7,101 nucleotides of DNA from Chloroflexota bacterium (GTDB lineage Bacteria > Chloroflexota > Dehalococcoidia > Tepidiformales > Tepidiformaceae). How positions within the stretch are numbered: the first letter of the stretch is position 1; every line of letters starts with the position of its first letter. The translations under genes were made by a program, and so were the position numbers. Shown piece after piece: positions 1 to 7,028 of the stretch. The stretch is from NCBI GenBank assembly GCA_025350285.1, contig JANXYE010000155.1:1-7101 (forward strand). The letters are read 5' to 3'. The notes beneath the pieces are model-generated. The model was not told the DNA's origin and ran no database searches. It saw only the letters and a program-made list of their open reading frames with translations.

Positions 1-1689
1 GGGAAGGCCCGCGGCGCCGCGTTCAACGTCCGGCAGGACGGCGTCCTCGCGGGCGGCCGGGGGCATGGCACCCTCAACCATGCCGGCGACGAAGACGTGG
101 TCGAAGGTCATGCCGCGGGCGTTGTTGATGGAACCACAGAAGACGCCATCGCCGAAGGCACCCTGGCGGATGGCCGGAGTGGTGAGGGCCTCGACAAGAA
201 TCGCGGTGAACTGGCGTCGAGCGTTGACTGGACTCATGCCGGCGAAGGGCGCGAATGGGGCGCCGGAGCCGGGGTCGATGACCGGGGGGGCGGCGGCAAT
301 GGTGGTGAGGACCTGGCGGGCGGCTCTGTAGGCGGCCGAATCGGCGCTCGATTCCCAGTTCGCGGCGACGAGTTCGCTGCCGAGGTAGCGGTCGAGGAGC
401 GCGAGGGTCCAGGTCGCGAGACCAGCGGCCGTGAGTCGCGCGGGCGGTTCGAGGCGATCGGCCAACTCCTCGACGAATGAAGCGAGTGCCGATGCGGTCA
501 TGGCGTCGGAGTCCCGGCGGCGCGGGCCGGTAGCCCAAGCCTGTAGCCGGCTGCGCCACTGGCCCAGGCCTTTGACCACGCCGGCGTCACGAGAAACTTC
601 GTCCCAGCGGTGCGCGTTCGGGTAGCCGCCTTCCGGCAGAAGCCGGATGGGCCCGGAGGTGAGCCATTCCATGACGACGGAACGACGAAAGTCCGCCTCG
701 GGGAGCGCGAGGAGACCAAGCAGGAGACGGCCAGGCATGGTCTCGGCGAGGGTCGCGAGCGGGGGACCGTTCACCGGGATCCCGGCCGCGCTGAACTGTT
801 CGTGGACAAGGCCCGCGTACTCAGCGGGCGAACCGAAGAGGACGCCGATGCGGTAGAGCGGCGTGCCGGCCTTCACGGCGCCGAGCACGAGGCGGACGAC
901 TCCCCGCACTTCTTCCTCGGCATCGACAGCGCGGAGGATGGCGGTGGCTGCCGGGAGCGGGGCCGCGACTTCGAAGGCGCCGAGGGCAAGGCCAAGCTGG
1001 GCGGCGGAATCGGAGAGCGCGAGATCGACCGCGGGTTCTCCGCTGCGCCCGAAGATGACATCGGCGTGCCCGTGTTCAAGCAAGGCCCGGACGAGCGTGG
1101 CGCGGGCCGGGGTGAGCGCGCGGGGGAGGTAGAGGATCATCCGGCCAAGGTCGCGAAGGGCACTTGCGCCGTCGTGGACGGCGACGGCGGCCGCCTCGGC
1201 GAGATCCTCTCCTTCGTAGGACTCGCGGGTGAGTTCGCGGAAGCGGCGAAAGAGCGCAACGACATCGGCTGCCCGGCGGGACTGCGCGGCGAGTTCGTCC
1301 AGGGCGCCGGGCTGGGCGGCCCGCAGGTCGCGGAAGGTGGCGGCCAGCGCACGGACGGTAGCGGGGTGGGCGGCGACCGCGTGGAAGACGCCGGTGTGGC
1401 CGGCGAGCGCGGCCCGAATCGCTTCGGAGCGTTGCCAGGCGCCGAGCGGGCGGCGGTGAGCGGCGAGGGCGGGCGCGCCCAGGAGTTCGGCGACGCGATC
1501 AAGCACGAGGAAGCGGACATTGACGAGGCCGCCGGACGCGAGACCGCGGCGGAGGGAGAGGCCAGCGTAGTTGGAGGGGACGACGACGGTGACCGGGGCG
1601 AGCGGGTCGCCGGTTTTGGCGACGCTTAGGAGGGCCTGGAGGGCGGAGAACGCGGGGTCACCGAAGGGCAGGGTAAGGGCGGTTGCCAT
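1..1689 (-). CDS. AddB-like / PD-(D/E)XK nuclease family protein, N-terminal helicase-like part (partial, runs off the left edge)
   Basis: The minus frame from the ATG at 1689 stays open for 563 codons to base 1, so the C-terminus lies outside the window. Family members are usually about 1000 residues or more. Near the N-terminus VTVVVPSNYAGLSLRR (33-48) is followed by VRFLVLDRVAELLG (58-71), the order expected just after the nucleotide-binding loop of AddB proteins. Around 519-554, GSINNARGMTFDHVFVAGM, then EGAMPP and EDAVLPDVER, match the late helicase motifs of the UvrD/AddB fold. No GxxGxGKT Walker A loop is visible, so this half is probably an ATPase-dead scaffold, as known for some AddB-type subunits. 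The PD-(D/E)XK nuclease domain and iron-sulfur cysteines expected in the C-terminal half cannot be seen. AAGGAG five bases upstream supports this start. The gene is divergent from yhaO. By family it would act with an AddA-type helicase in resecting double-strand breaks; that partner is not in view. The reading frame is certain; the exact subfamily is less so. Confidence 0.83.
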   Translation of the reverse strand, partial: MATALTLPFGDPAFSALQALLSVAKTGDPLAPVTVVVPSNYAGLSLRRGLASGGLVNVRFLVLDRVAELLGAPALAAHRRPLGAWQRSEAIRAALAGHTGVFHAVAAHPATVRALAATFRDLRAAQPGALDELAAQSRRAADVVALFRRFRELTRESYEGEDLAEAAAVAVHDGASALRDLGRMILYLPRALTPARATLVRALLEHGHADVIFGRSGEPAVDLALSDSAAQLGLALGAFEVAAPLPAATAILRAVDAEEEVRGVVRLVLGAVKAGTPLYRIGVLFGSPAEYAGLVHEQFSAAGIPVNGPPLATLAETMPGRLLLGLLALPEADFRRSVVMEWLTSGPIRLLPEGGYPNAHRWDEVSRDAGVVKGLGQWRSRLQAWATGPRRRDSDAMTASALASFVEELADRLEPPARLTAAGLATWTLALLDRYLGSELVAANWESSADSAAYRAARQVLTTIAAAPPVIDPGSGAPFAPFAGMSPVNARRQFTAILVEALTTPAIRQGAFGDGVFCGSINNARGMTFDHVFVAGMVEGAMPPAAREDAVLPDVERGAAGLP

Positions 1690-1694
1690 GCGTT

Positions 1695-1700
1695 CTCCTT
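1695..1700 (-). promoter_or_regulatory. Shine-Dalgarno of the AddB-like gene
   Basis: Read on the minus strand the bases are AAGGAG, five bases before the ATG at 1689. This is the strongest ribosome-binding site in the window. It fixes the start of the leftward AddB-like frame. Confidence 0.8.
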
Positions 1701-1709
1701 GGGGATGGG

Positions 1710-1715
1710 ATGATA
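1710..1715 (-). promoter_or_regulatory. possible -10 element for the AddB-like gene
   Basis: On the minus strand the bases read TATCAT, matching five of six positions of the sigma-70 -10 consensus. Transcription would start near 1703 and leave a very short leader that begins just before the AAGGAG. No good -35 box is found at the usual distance, so the promoter would be weak or need an activator. This is inference from motif and position only. Confidence 0.35.
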
Positions 1716-1743
1716 CGGCGAGGGCCAAGAGGATGGTGGCACG

Positions 1744-1770
1744 CAATCGCGACAGATGGTGTCGCGGTTG
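1744..1770. promoter_or_regulatory. inverted repeat, candidate shared operator in the divergent gap
   Basis: CAATCGCGACA (1744-1754) and TGTCGCGGTTG (1760-1770) are reverse complements at 10 of 11 positions, around a five-base centre, GATGG. The single mismatch would be a G-U pair in RNA. The repeat lies between the two start codons, upstream of both candidate promoters (-10 at 1710-1715 leftward, -35 at 1791-1796 rightward). Both flanking genes point away from it, so a terminator role is unlikely. A binding site for a dimeric regulator is the simplest reading. It does not match the Escherichia coli or Bacillus LexA box as I know them. Confidence 0.5.
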
Positions 1771-1790
1771 GGCAGAGGCCGCCGTTTATC

Positions 1791-1820
1791 TTGACTCCCG
1801 TGGAGCAGCCGCACTAATGT
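1791..1820 (+). promoter_or_regulatory. candidate sigma-70 promoter of the yhaO-yhaN operon
   Basis: TTGACT at 1791-1796 matches five of six bases of the -35 consensus. A -10 can be placed at 1813-1818 (ACTAAT, 16-base spacer, four of six matches) or at 1815-1820 (TAATGT, 18-base spacer, three of six). Transcription would begin near 1825, about 25 bases before the yhaO start. The surrounding DNA is locally less GC-rich. The -35 is convincing; the exact -10 is not. Confidence 0.5.
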
Positions 1821-1848
1821 TCGCACGGGCTGCCTCGCGCCCGGGAGA

Positions 1849-3117
1849 GTGAACTTGGCGCCGATACGATTCGTGCACGCGGCCGATCTGCACCTGGATA
1901 GCCCGTTCGTGGGGCTGCACGCGAGGAATCCGCCCGAACGCGTAGCGAAAACACTGCGCGACGCTACGTTCTCGGCGTACGACAACATCATCAACCTTTG
2001 TATTGAGGAAGGGGTCGAGGCGCTGCTCGTCGCCGGCGATGTCTACGATGGCGCTGACCGCAGCCTGCGCGCCCAGCTGGAGTTCTTTGCCGGATTAAGG
2101 CGGCTGGACGCACACGGCATCCGGTCGTTCGTTTGTCACGGGAACCACGATCCTTTGGATGGGTGGCAGGCGCGGCTGACGGCGCCGGCCGGGTGCCACC
2201 AGTTCGGCGCGCGGGTGGAGGCGGTGCCGTTCGACCCATCCCAACCGGAACGGGGAACGGTGGTCGGGGTGAGCTATCCGAAACGGGACGTGACCGAGAA
2301 CCTGGCCGTCCGGTTCCGCGCGGCGCCGAAGCAGGGATTCGCCATCGGCCTGCTCCACTGCAACGTCGGCACCGACACCGGCCACCTCCCGTACGCCCCG
2401 TGTAGCATTGAGGACCTCGTCGGGATAGGGATCGACTACTGGGCGTTGGGACACGTACATACACGGCAGGTGCTGCGTCCCCAGTCCCCGGCGATTGTTT
2501 ATCCGGGCAACACCCAGGGACGTCATGTGAACGAGCAAGGTGCACGGGGCGTTTACGTGGCCGATGTGGGGGAAGACGGAGCTGTCGCGCTGACGTTCCA
2601 TGAGAGCGGGCCGGTCCGGTGGGATACGGCGGTAGTATCGGTGGCGGGGATGCAAACGGAACAGCAACTGCTGGACGCTATCGACCGTGCTGTGGGCAAG
2701 CTCCTGGAGGCTGCCGGAGGTCGCGATCTTGTGTACCGGCTCCGAATCGAGGGACGGGGTGAGCTACACGACTCGGTCCGGCGGAATGGGTTCACAGACG
2801 GAATCGAGGAGCGGCTGAACGCCGAGTGGGGGGACGCGTCGCAGTTCGCCTGGTGCGAGCGGATCGAAGCCGCGACGTCGGCTGATTTCGACCGCGCCGC
2901 CCTGCGGGACGCCCCGGATTTCACCGGCGACCTTCTCCGGCTTATCGATAGCGTGCGGGCCGATCCCACCCGGCTTGAGCGAATAGGTTCCCAACTTCTC
3001 GCGCTCTACGGCCACGCTCGCGCCGGCAGGTACCTGAAGGCGGAGGCCCTCACCGAAGCCGAGCTTGTCGCCGCGCTCGACGAGGTCGAAACGGCGTGTC
3101 TGGAGGCACTCGCGTGA
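1849..3117 (+). CDS. yhaO: YhaO-like DNA repair exonuclease, calcineurin-like metallophosphoesterase (SbcD/Mre11 type)
   Basis: Predicted metal-dependent DNA nuclease of 422 residues, the Mre11/SbcD-like half of a two-protein complex with the ATPase encoded next. All signature motifs of the two-metal phosphoesterase fold are present in order: D13-x-H15 in HAADLHLDSPF, G63-D64 in VAGDVYDGAD, G98-N99-H100-D101, H170 in GLLHCN, and G201-H202-V203-H204. The catalytic domain covers roughly residues 6-230; the rest should be the capping and partner-binding region. HAADLHLDSPF is typical of the YhaO branch and the length fits that family. The GTG at 1849 overlaps the GGGAG at 1843-1847, which is too close to serve it. 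A TTG at 1855, seven bases after GGGAG, is therefore an equally good or better start and would remove only two residues. The stop overlaps the yhaN start, so the two are translated together. The nuclease family is clear; strand and end preference cannot be read from sequence. Confidence 0.95.
   Translation: MNLAPIRFVHAADLHLDSPFVGLHARNPPERVAKTLRDATFSAYDNIINLCIEEGVEALLVAGDVYDGADRSLRAQLEFFAGLRRLDAHGIRSFVCHGNHDPLDGWQARLTAPAGCHQFGARVEAVPFDPSQPERGTVVGVSYPKRDVTENLAVRFRAAPKQGFAIGLLHCNVGTDTGHLPYAPCSIEDLVGIGIDYWALGHVHTRQVLRPQSPAIVYPGNTQGRHVNEQGARGVYVADVGEDGAVALTFHESGPVRWDTAVVSVAGMQTEQQLLDAIDRAVGKLLEAAGGRDLVYRLRIEGRGELHDSVRRNGFTDGIEERLNAEWGDASQFAWCERIEAATSADFDRAALRDAPDFTGDLLRLIDSVRADPTRLERIGSQLLALYGHARAGRYLKAEALTEAELVAALDEVETACLEALA
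3102..3106 (+). promoter_or_regulatory. Shine-Dalgarno deciding the yhaN start
   Basis: GGAGG lies inside the last codons of yhaO, seven bases before the GTG at 3114. This spacing favours the GTG at 3114 over the upstream in-frame GTG at 3096, which would sit before the ribosome-binding site. Confidence 0.75.
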
Positions 3118-6100
3118 GAATCATCAACCTTCATATCGACGGATTCGGCCACTTTGCGGATACCGATTACGGACCAATCGAGGCGCCGATCACCGTGTTT
3201 TACGGGCCGAACGAGGCCGGGAAGAGCACGTTACTCGCGTTTCTTCGGACGATGTTCTTCGGCTTCCCGCCGACCAAACGAGACGCGTTCTATCCGCCGC
3301 TCCGCGGGGGCGCCCATGGCGGTAGGATCTTTCTCGAGGATGACGGCGGTGGGGGCTACCACGTCGCGCTTTCCGAATCCAATAAGGGCGTAGTAGCCCG
3401 CCTGTCCCGTGTCGCATCCGCCGACCAGCTCGACCCGCAGGCGCTCGATCGGCTACTCGGCCACGCGTCGAAAGGCATGTTCGAATCGGTTTTCGCGTTC
3501 AATCTGGCCGACCTGGAGAAGCTGGGCCCGCTTGGGAAAGGCGATGCGAGCAGGCAGATATACAGTGCCGGGATGGGAGCGGCGAAGGTTCCATCGGCAC
3601 TCACGGGGCTCCAGAAACGCCAGGACGAACTCTTCAAGCCCGGTGGTTCGAATCAGGAAGTCGCGCGGCTCCTGAACGAACTCGACGCGGTGGAGCGAGA
3701 ACTCAGAGAGAGCGCCAACGGCGCGACTCGATTCGCGGACTTGACGGAGCACCTGGCGAAGACGGAGGCCGAGATCCGCGACCTGACGGCAACCGCCAAA
3801 GATGTGGACCTGTTGGTGCGCCGGACGGAGCGCCTTCGCGCGGCATTTGATGACTGGGTGGAGGGGCAAGCACTCGAAGGTGAACTGGCCGGGCTCCCCG
3901 AGCGGGCCAGCTTCCCAGTGGATGGCCTCAACCGCCTCGCGGCTCTTGAAGAGCGAGCCCGCCAGGCATCCGAGCAACTCGCGGATCGCACGGAGGATGC
4001 GTCGAAGGCGCAGACGGCCCTTGAGGCCGGCGCAATCGACCGGGCGGTCCTTGAAAACGCTGGCGAAATAGATCGGTTGCGGCGGGGCCGGCAAGGATTC
4101 GACGCATCGGTGGCGGACGCGCCAAAACGGGCCTCTGAACTGAGACAGCTGCGAGAGGAGCTGGAGGAGGCACTGCGGGGACTCGGCCAAGACTGGGACT
4201 TGGCCCGGCTCGATACGTTTGACGAATCCATCCCCGTCCAGGCTGAGATCAACGCATGGGATGTGCGGCTCCGCGATGCGGAGCGGCTGTACCACGCCGC
4301 TGAAGGCGAAGCGGGCCAGGCGGAGAAGGATGCACAGCGGGCCGCCGGCGCGCGAGCCGCCGAGGAAGACCGGCTAGGAGCCCTCGAACCGTCACGCCTC
4401 ACGGAGGTTGAGCTAGACGATCACCGGCGAAGGTTGCTGCGCTGCCGGGGGCTGCTTGACGAACGACGCATCGCTGGCATGAAGCGGGAGAGCCTTGAAG
4501 CGCAGGCGGACGACGCGGAGCGCACGATCGGGTCTGCCCCGGCGGTGTACCCTAATGCGCCGCGCTCGATGCTTCCGTTCGTGCTCGGGGGCGGCGGCCT
4601 GATCGCAATCTTGGCCGGGCTCTTGCTCGGCGGGACCGCCATCGTTCTTGGCGTGCTTCTCGGGGTCATGCTTCTCGGGGCTGGCGTGGCCCTGTACTTC
4701 GGCAACCCGCAGCCGCGCGCAACGCAGCAGCCGGCCGCCGAAGCCAGGCCCGCCGCGAAGCTCGCACAGCAACTGGCGGCGGCGGTTTCGGCTGAGGCCG
4801 AACTGACGGAACGTTTGAGCGCCGAGGCAGCCGTCTTCCGCCTCACGCGGCTGGACAGAGAAGCGTTCGACGATCGTGAAGCGCGGCTTAACACGGAGGC
4901 CTCCCTGCTGCGGGAGGTGCAGCACCAGGAGCAGCGCCTACAGGACGCCGCGAAGAACGAGGGAACGCTGGCTACTCATGCGGTGGAAGCCCAGGCAACA
5001 CTGGAACGGCTGGGGACCGAGTTGGACGCCTTACGTCGCGAATGGCAATCGTGGCTCACAGCTCGCGGCCTCGACCCCGGCCTGATGCCCGCCACGGTGG
5101 GCGCTGTGTTCGTTCAGGTGACGAGCGGCCGAAAGAGCGCCCGCGCGGTGGCAGACGCGGAACACCGGCTTGAGCGTATCGAGGCCGACATCGACGAGTT
5201 CGTGGCCGCTGTTCAGGCGCTCTGTGCGCGTCTCGGGATCCCGGTGGACACGGCCGATAGGCGGCGCGTCGCCAGGGTCGTGGACGAACTCGCGGACCGG
5301 ATGGACGAAGCAAAGCGGGCGGATGCCGCAGGCAAACAGGCCCAACTCGCGCTCGATGAAGCAACGACCAGGCTTCAACGCGCCACCAGGGCGGATGCGG
5401 ACGCACGAGACGAGGTTGCGGCCCTACTCGGCGCGGGCGGCTGTAGCGAAGCCGAGGAGTTCCGGCGTGCGGCGCAAGACGACGGGCGCAGAGCGGTCGT
5501 GGTTGAACGCTTGCGAGATTGCAATGAGCGGCTGCAACGCCACTGCGCCCATGGCACGACGATAGAGGGGCTGAAAGCCGAACTGGCGGCGGCGGATCCC
5601 GTGGCGCTTGAGCAGGAACTGGCCGACCTGGCGGAGCGCGCCGCCACTGTGAAGGACGAGCTTGGCCGCCTCCAACAGGCGTTCGGGCAAGTGAGCAACG
5701 AACTGAGCACGCTCCGGAACCAGGAGAAGACATCTTCGCTCAGGGCGGATCGGGAACGATTGAAGGCCAGCCTCTCGGAGGCGGCGCACCAGTGGTCGAT
5801 CGCGACGCTTGCAAGGGGCCTCCTGCTCGAAGCGCAGGCGACATACGAGAAGGAGCGCCAGCCTGGTGTCATCAAGCAGGCTGACGCCGTCTTTTCGGCC
5901 ATCACCGGCGGCCGGTATCACGGCTTGATGTCCCCGTTTGGCGGTGGCCAGCGGCTCACGGTGGTAGATCGAGACGGGACAACGAAGGACGCAGAACAGC
6001 TCTCCACCGGGACTCAGCAGGCGCTCTACCTGGCGCTTCGGTTCGGCCTGATTCGCGAGTTCGGGACGAATTCGGTTCATCTGCCCGTCATCGTCGATGA

Positions 6101-6269
6101 GGTGTTGGTCAACTTCGACGCCCACCGGGCACGACGTGCGGCTGAGGGCTTCGCGGAGCTGTCGAAGACGAACCAGGTGCTCGTGTTTACCTGCCACGAA
6201 TCGATGCGGGATCTGTTTCTTCAAGTCGCGCCGATGACGCAGGTCATCGAAATCGGTGGGGAACGGTAG
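3114..6269 (+). CDS. yhaN: YhaN-like AAA/ABC ATPase with long coiled coil and central membrane hairpin (SbcC/Rad50 type)
   Basis: SMC/Rad50-like ATPase of 1051 residues, predicted partner of the upstream nuclease; ATP binding would open and close the head around DNA. Walker A is GPNEAGKST (31-39), followed by FYPPLRGGAHGGR (59-71), typical of YhaN proteins. After a long Glu/Arg/Ala-rich coiled coil (about 190-480) come two hydrophobic segments (about 489-529), then a second coiled arm (about 535-920). The C-terminal head has the ABC signature LSTGTQQ (963-969), Walker B LPVIVDEVLVNFD (990-1002, with D995 and E996), and the switch histidine H1028 in VFTCHES. No CxxC zinc hook is present. The start is GTG at 3114: its GTGA overlaps the yhaO stop and GGAGG lies seven bases upstream, so translation is coupled. 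An in-frame GTG at 3096 would add six residues but lacks a ribosome site. The family is certain; membrane attachment is inferred. Confidence 0.95.
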   Translation: MRIINLHIDGFGHFADTDYGPIEAPITVFYGPNEAGKSTLLAFLRTMFFGFPPTKRDAFYPPLRGGAHGGRIFLEDDGGGGYHVALSESNKGVVARLSRVASADQLDPQALDRLLGHASKGMFESVFAFNLADLEKLGPLGKGDASRQIYSAGMGAAKVPSALTGLQKRQDELFKPGGSNQEVARLLNELDAVERELRESANGATRFADLTEHLAKTEAEIRDLTATAKDVDLLVRRTERLRAAFDDWVEGQALEGELAGLPERASFPVDGLNRLAALEERARQASEQLADRTEDASKAQTALEAGAIDRAVLENAGEIDRLRRGRQGFDASVADAPKRASELRQLREELEEALRGLGQDWDLARLDTFDESIPVQAEINAWDVRLRDAERLYHAAEGEAGQAEKDAQRAAGARAAEEDRLGALEPSRLTEVELDDHRRRLLRCRGLLDERRIAGMKRESLEAQADDAERTIGSAPAVYPNAPRSMLPFVLGGGGLIAILAGLLLGGTAIVLGVLLGVMLLGAGVALYFGNPQPRATQQPAAEARPAAKLAQQLAAAVSAEAELTERLSAEAAVFRLTRLDREAFDDREARLNTEASLLREVQHQEQRLQDAAKNEGTLATHAVEAQATLERLGTELDALRREWQSWLTARGLDPGLMPATVGAVFVQVTSGRKSARAVADAEHRLERIEADIDEFVAAVQALCARLGIPVDTADRRRVARVVDELADRMDEAKRADAAGKQAQLALDEATTRLQRATRADADARDEVAALLGAGGCSEAEEFRRAAQDDGRRAVVVERLRDCNERLQRHCAHGTTIEGLKAELAAADPVALEQELADLAERAATVKDELGRLQQAFGQVSNELSTLRNQEKTSSLRADRERLKASLSEAAHQWSIATLARGLLLEAQATYEKERQPGVIKQADAVFSAITGGRYHGLMSPFGGGQRLTVVDRDGTTKDAEQLSTGTQQALYLALRFGLIREFGTNSVHLPVIVDEVLVNFDAHRARRAAEGFAELSKTNQVLVFTCHESMRDLFLQVAPMTQVIEIGGER
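4578..4700 (+). other. predicted transmembrane hairpin within YhaN
   Basis: Residues about 489-529 of YhaN contain almost only Leu, Val, Ile, Ala, Gly and Phe. Two helices can be drawn, about 489-505 and 508-529, joined by a very short Gly-Gly-Thr turn. Charged coiled-coil sequence flanks both sides. The hairpin is near the exact middle of the protein, at the tip of the coiled-coil arm, so both ATPase ends should stay in the cytoplasm. Confidence 0.8.
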
Positions 6270-6279
6270 GTTCTCCGCG

Positions 6280-6882
6280 TCAGCTGCTGTCGCGGCGGGC
6301 GGGGCAGTTGGCGAGATGGTCGTTGACCATGCCGACGCTCTGCATGAAGGCGTAGCAGATGGTCGAGCCGACGAAGGTGAAGCCGCGCTTCTTCAGCGCT
6401 TTCGACATTGCCTCCGACTCTGGCGTCGTCGCGGGGACATCCTCCCGCGTCACGGGCACCGGACGCACAAGCGGCGCGCCGCCCACAAACGACCAGATGT
6501 AGCGATCAAACGTGCCGTGCTCGTCGCGGGCGGCGAGAAAGGCGCGGGCGTTCTTGGTGGCGCCCTCGCACTTCAGGCGGTTGCGGACGATGCCGGGGTC
6601 GGCGAGGAGGCGGGCCATGTCCGCGGGTCCGTAGGCGGCGACGCACAGCGGGTCCCAGTTGTCGAAGGCGCGGCGAAAGTTCTCCCGCTTGTTGAGGATC
6701 GTGGACCAACTGAGGCCGGCCTGAAAGCCTTCGAGCATGAGCCGCTCGAAGAGTTCGCCATCGTCGTGGCAGGGGATGCCCCACTCGCTATCGTGGTAGG
6801 CAGCGTAAAGCGCGGGCAATTCGCCCCAGCAGGTGTTCGCGCCAAGCGGTTCGGTCATCGGAAAACCCGGCCACCAAGACAT
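6280..6882 (-). CDS. tag: DNA-3-methyladenine glycosylase I (Tag)
   Basis: Base-excision repair enzyme of 200 residues that removes 3-methyladenine from alkylated DNA, leaving an abasic site. The whole family pattern is present. C18 in TCW, H30 in YHDSEWG, and H189 and C193 in NDHLANC correspond to the four zinc ligands of Escherichia coli Tag (C4, H17, H175, C179). E51 and W59 in LEGFQAGLSWSTIL correspond to E38 and W46 of the base-recognition pocket. KRENFRRAF (65-73) follows as expected. Length is normal and nothing is missing. Two starts are possible: the ATG at 6882, or an in-frame ATG at 6858 (residue 9). The shorter form is closer to the family N-terminus; neither has a good Shine-Dalgarno. 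The gene converges on yhaN with only 10 bp between the stops and lies downstream of ftsY on the same strand. Function is very sure; the start is not. Confidence 0.96.
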   Translation of the reverse strand: MSWWPGFPMTEPLGANTCWGELPALYAAYHDSEWGIPCHDDGELFERLMLEGFQAGLSWSTILNKRENFRRAFDNWDPLCVAAYGPADMARLLADPGIVRNRLKCEGATKNARAFLAARDEHGTFDRYIWSFVGGAPLVRPVPVTREDVPATTPESEAMSKALKKRGFTFVGSTICYAFMQSVGMVNDHLANCPARRDSS

Positions 6883-6886
6883 TCAC

Positions 6887-6901
6887 GGCGCGACACGCGC
6901 C
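6887..6901. promoter_or_regulatory. perfect palindrome upstream of tag, candidate operator
   Basis: GGCGCG (6887-6892) and CGCGCC (6896-6901) form a perfect six-base inverted repeat around ACA. It lies four bases upstream of the longer tag start, between that start and the A/T-rich candidate promoter at 6914-6943. It could be an operator or a hairpin in the tag leader. In such GC-rich DNA a six-base repeat can arise by chance, so confidence is modest. Confidence 0.35.
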
Positions 6902-6913
6902 ATAGAAGGGATG

Positions 6914-6943
6914 AAAATAAGGGAGCGGCCGAGGCGGAAGCAA
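6914..6943 (-). promoter_or_regulatory. weak candidate promoter for tag
   Basis: On the minus strand TTGCTT (6943-6938) and TATTTT (6919-6914) are 18 bases apart, in the only A/T-rich patch of the ftsY-tag spacer. Transcription would start near 6907 and run through the palindrome at 6887-6901. The match to consensus is partial. No convincing terminator follows ftsY, so tag could also be read from the ftsY transcript. Confidence 0.3.
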
Positions 6944-7028
6944 GGCCAACTTTGTGCTGGTGCTCAGAGCCGACACCCAGACTGGCCGAGACCGCCGACG
7001 GCGCGGAAGGCTTGGTGGCCGAGTTCGT

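Noticed and set aside
610..1629. Plus-strand open frame of 339 codons, rich in Gly, Glu, Arg and Ala
   Set aside because: It lies wholly inside the AddB-like gene on the other strand. The residue make-up is low-complexity and no domain motif is seen. Extreme G/C bias at third positions removes stops from the opposite strand and explains it.
3453..4295. Minus-strand open frame of 280 codons inside yhaN
   Set aside because: It is the antisense shadow of the YhaN coiled coil, with no recognisable motif, and the plus-strand protein is unambiguous.
5424..6224. Minus-strand open frame of 266 codons at the 3' end of yhaN
   Set aside because: It overlaps the ABC signature, Walker B and switch histidine of YhaN on the opposite strand, and shows no motif of its own.
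6275..6295. CCGCG ... CGCGG inverted repeat at the yhaN-tag junction, considered as a bidirectional terminator
   Set aside because: The stem is only five bases with an 11-base loop, partly inside the tag coding end, and no T-tract follows on either strand.
6955..7020. Short repeats in the ftsY-tag spacer (two copies of TGGCCGAG; a CGCCG-A-CGGCG dyad), considered as an ftsY terminator
   Set aside because: They are short, GC-driven, and not followed by a T-run on the minus strand, so a terminator call is not supported.
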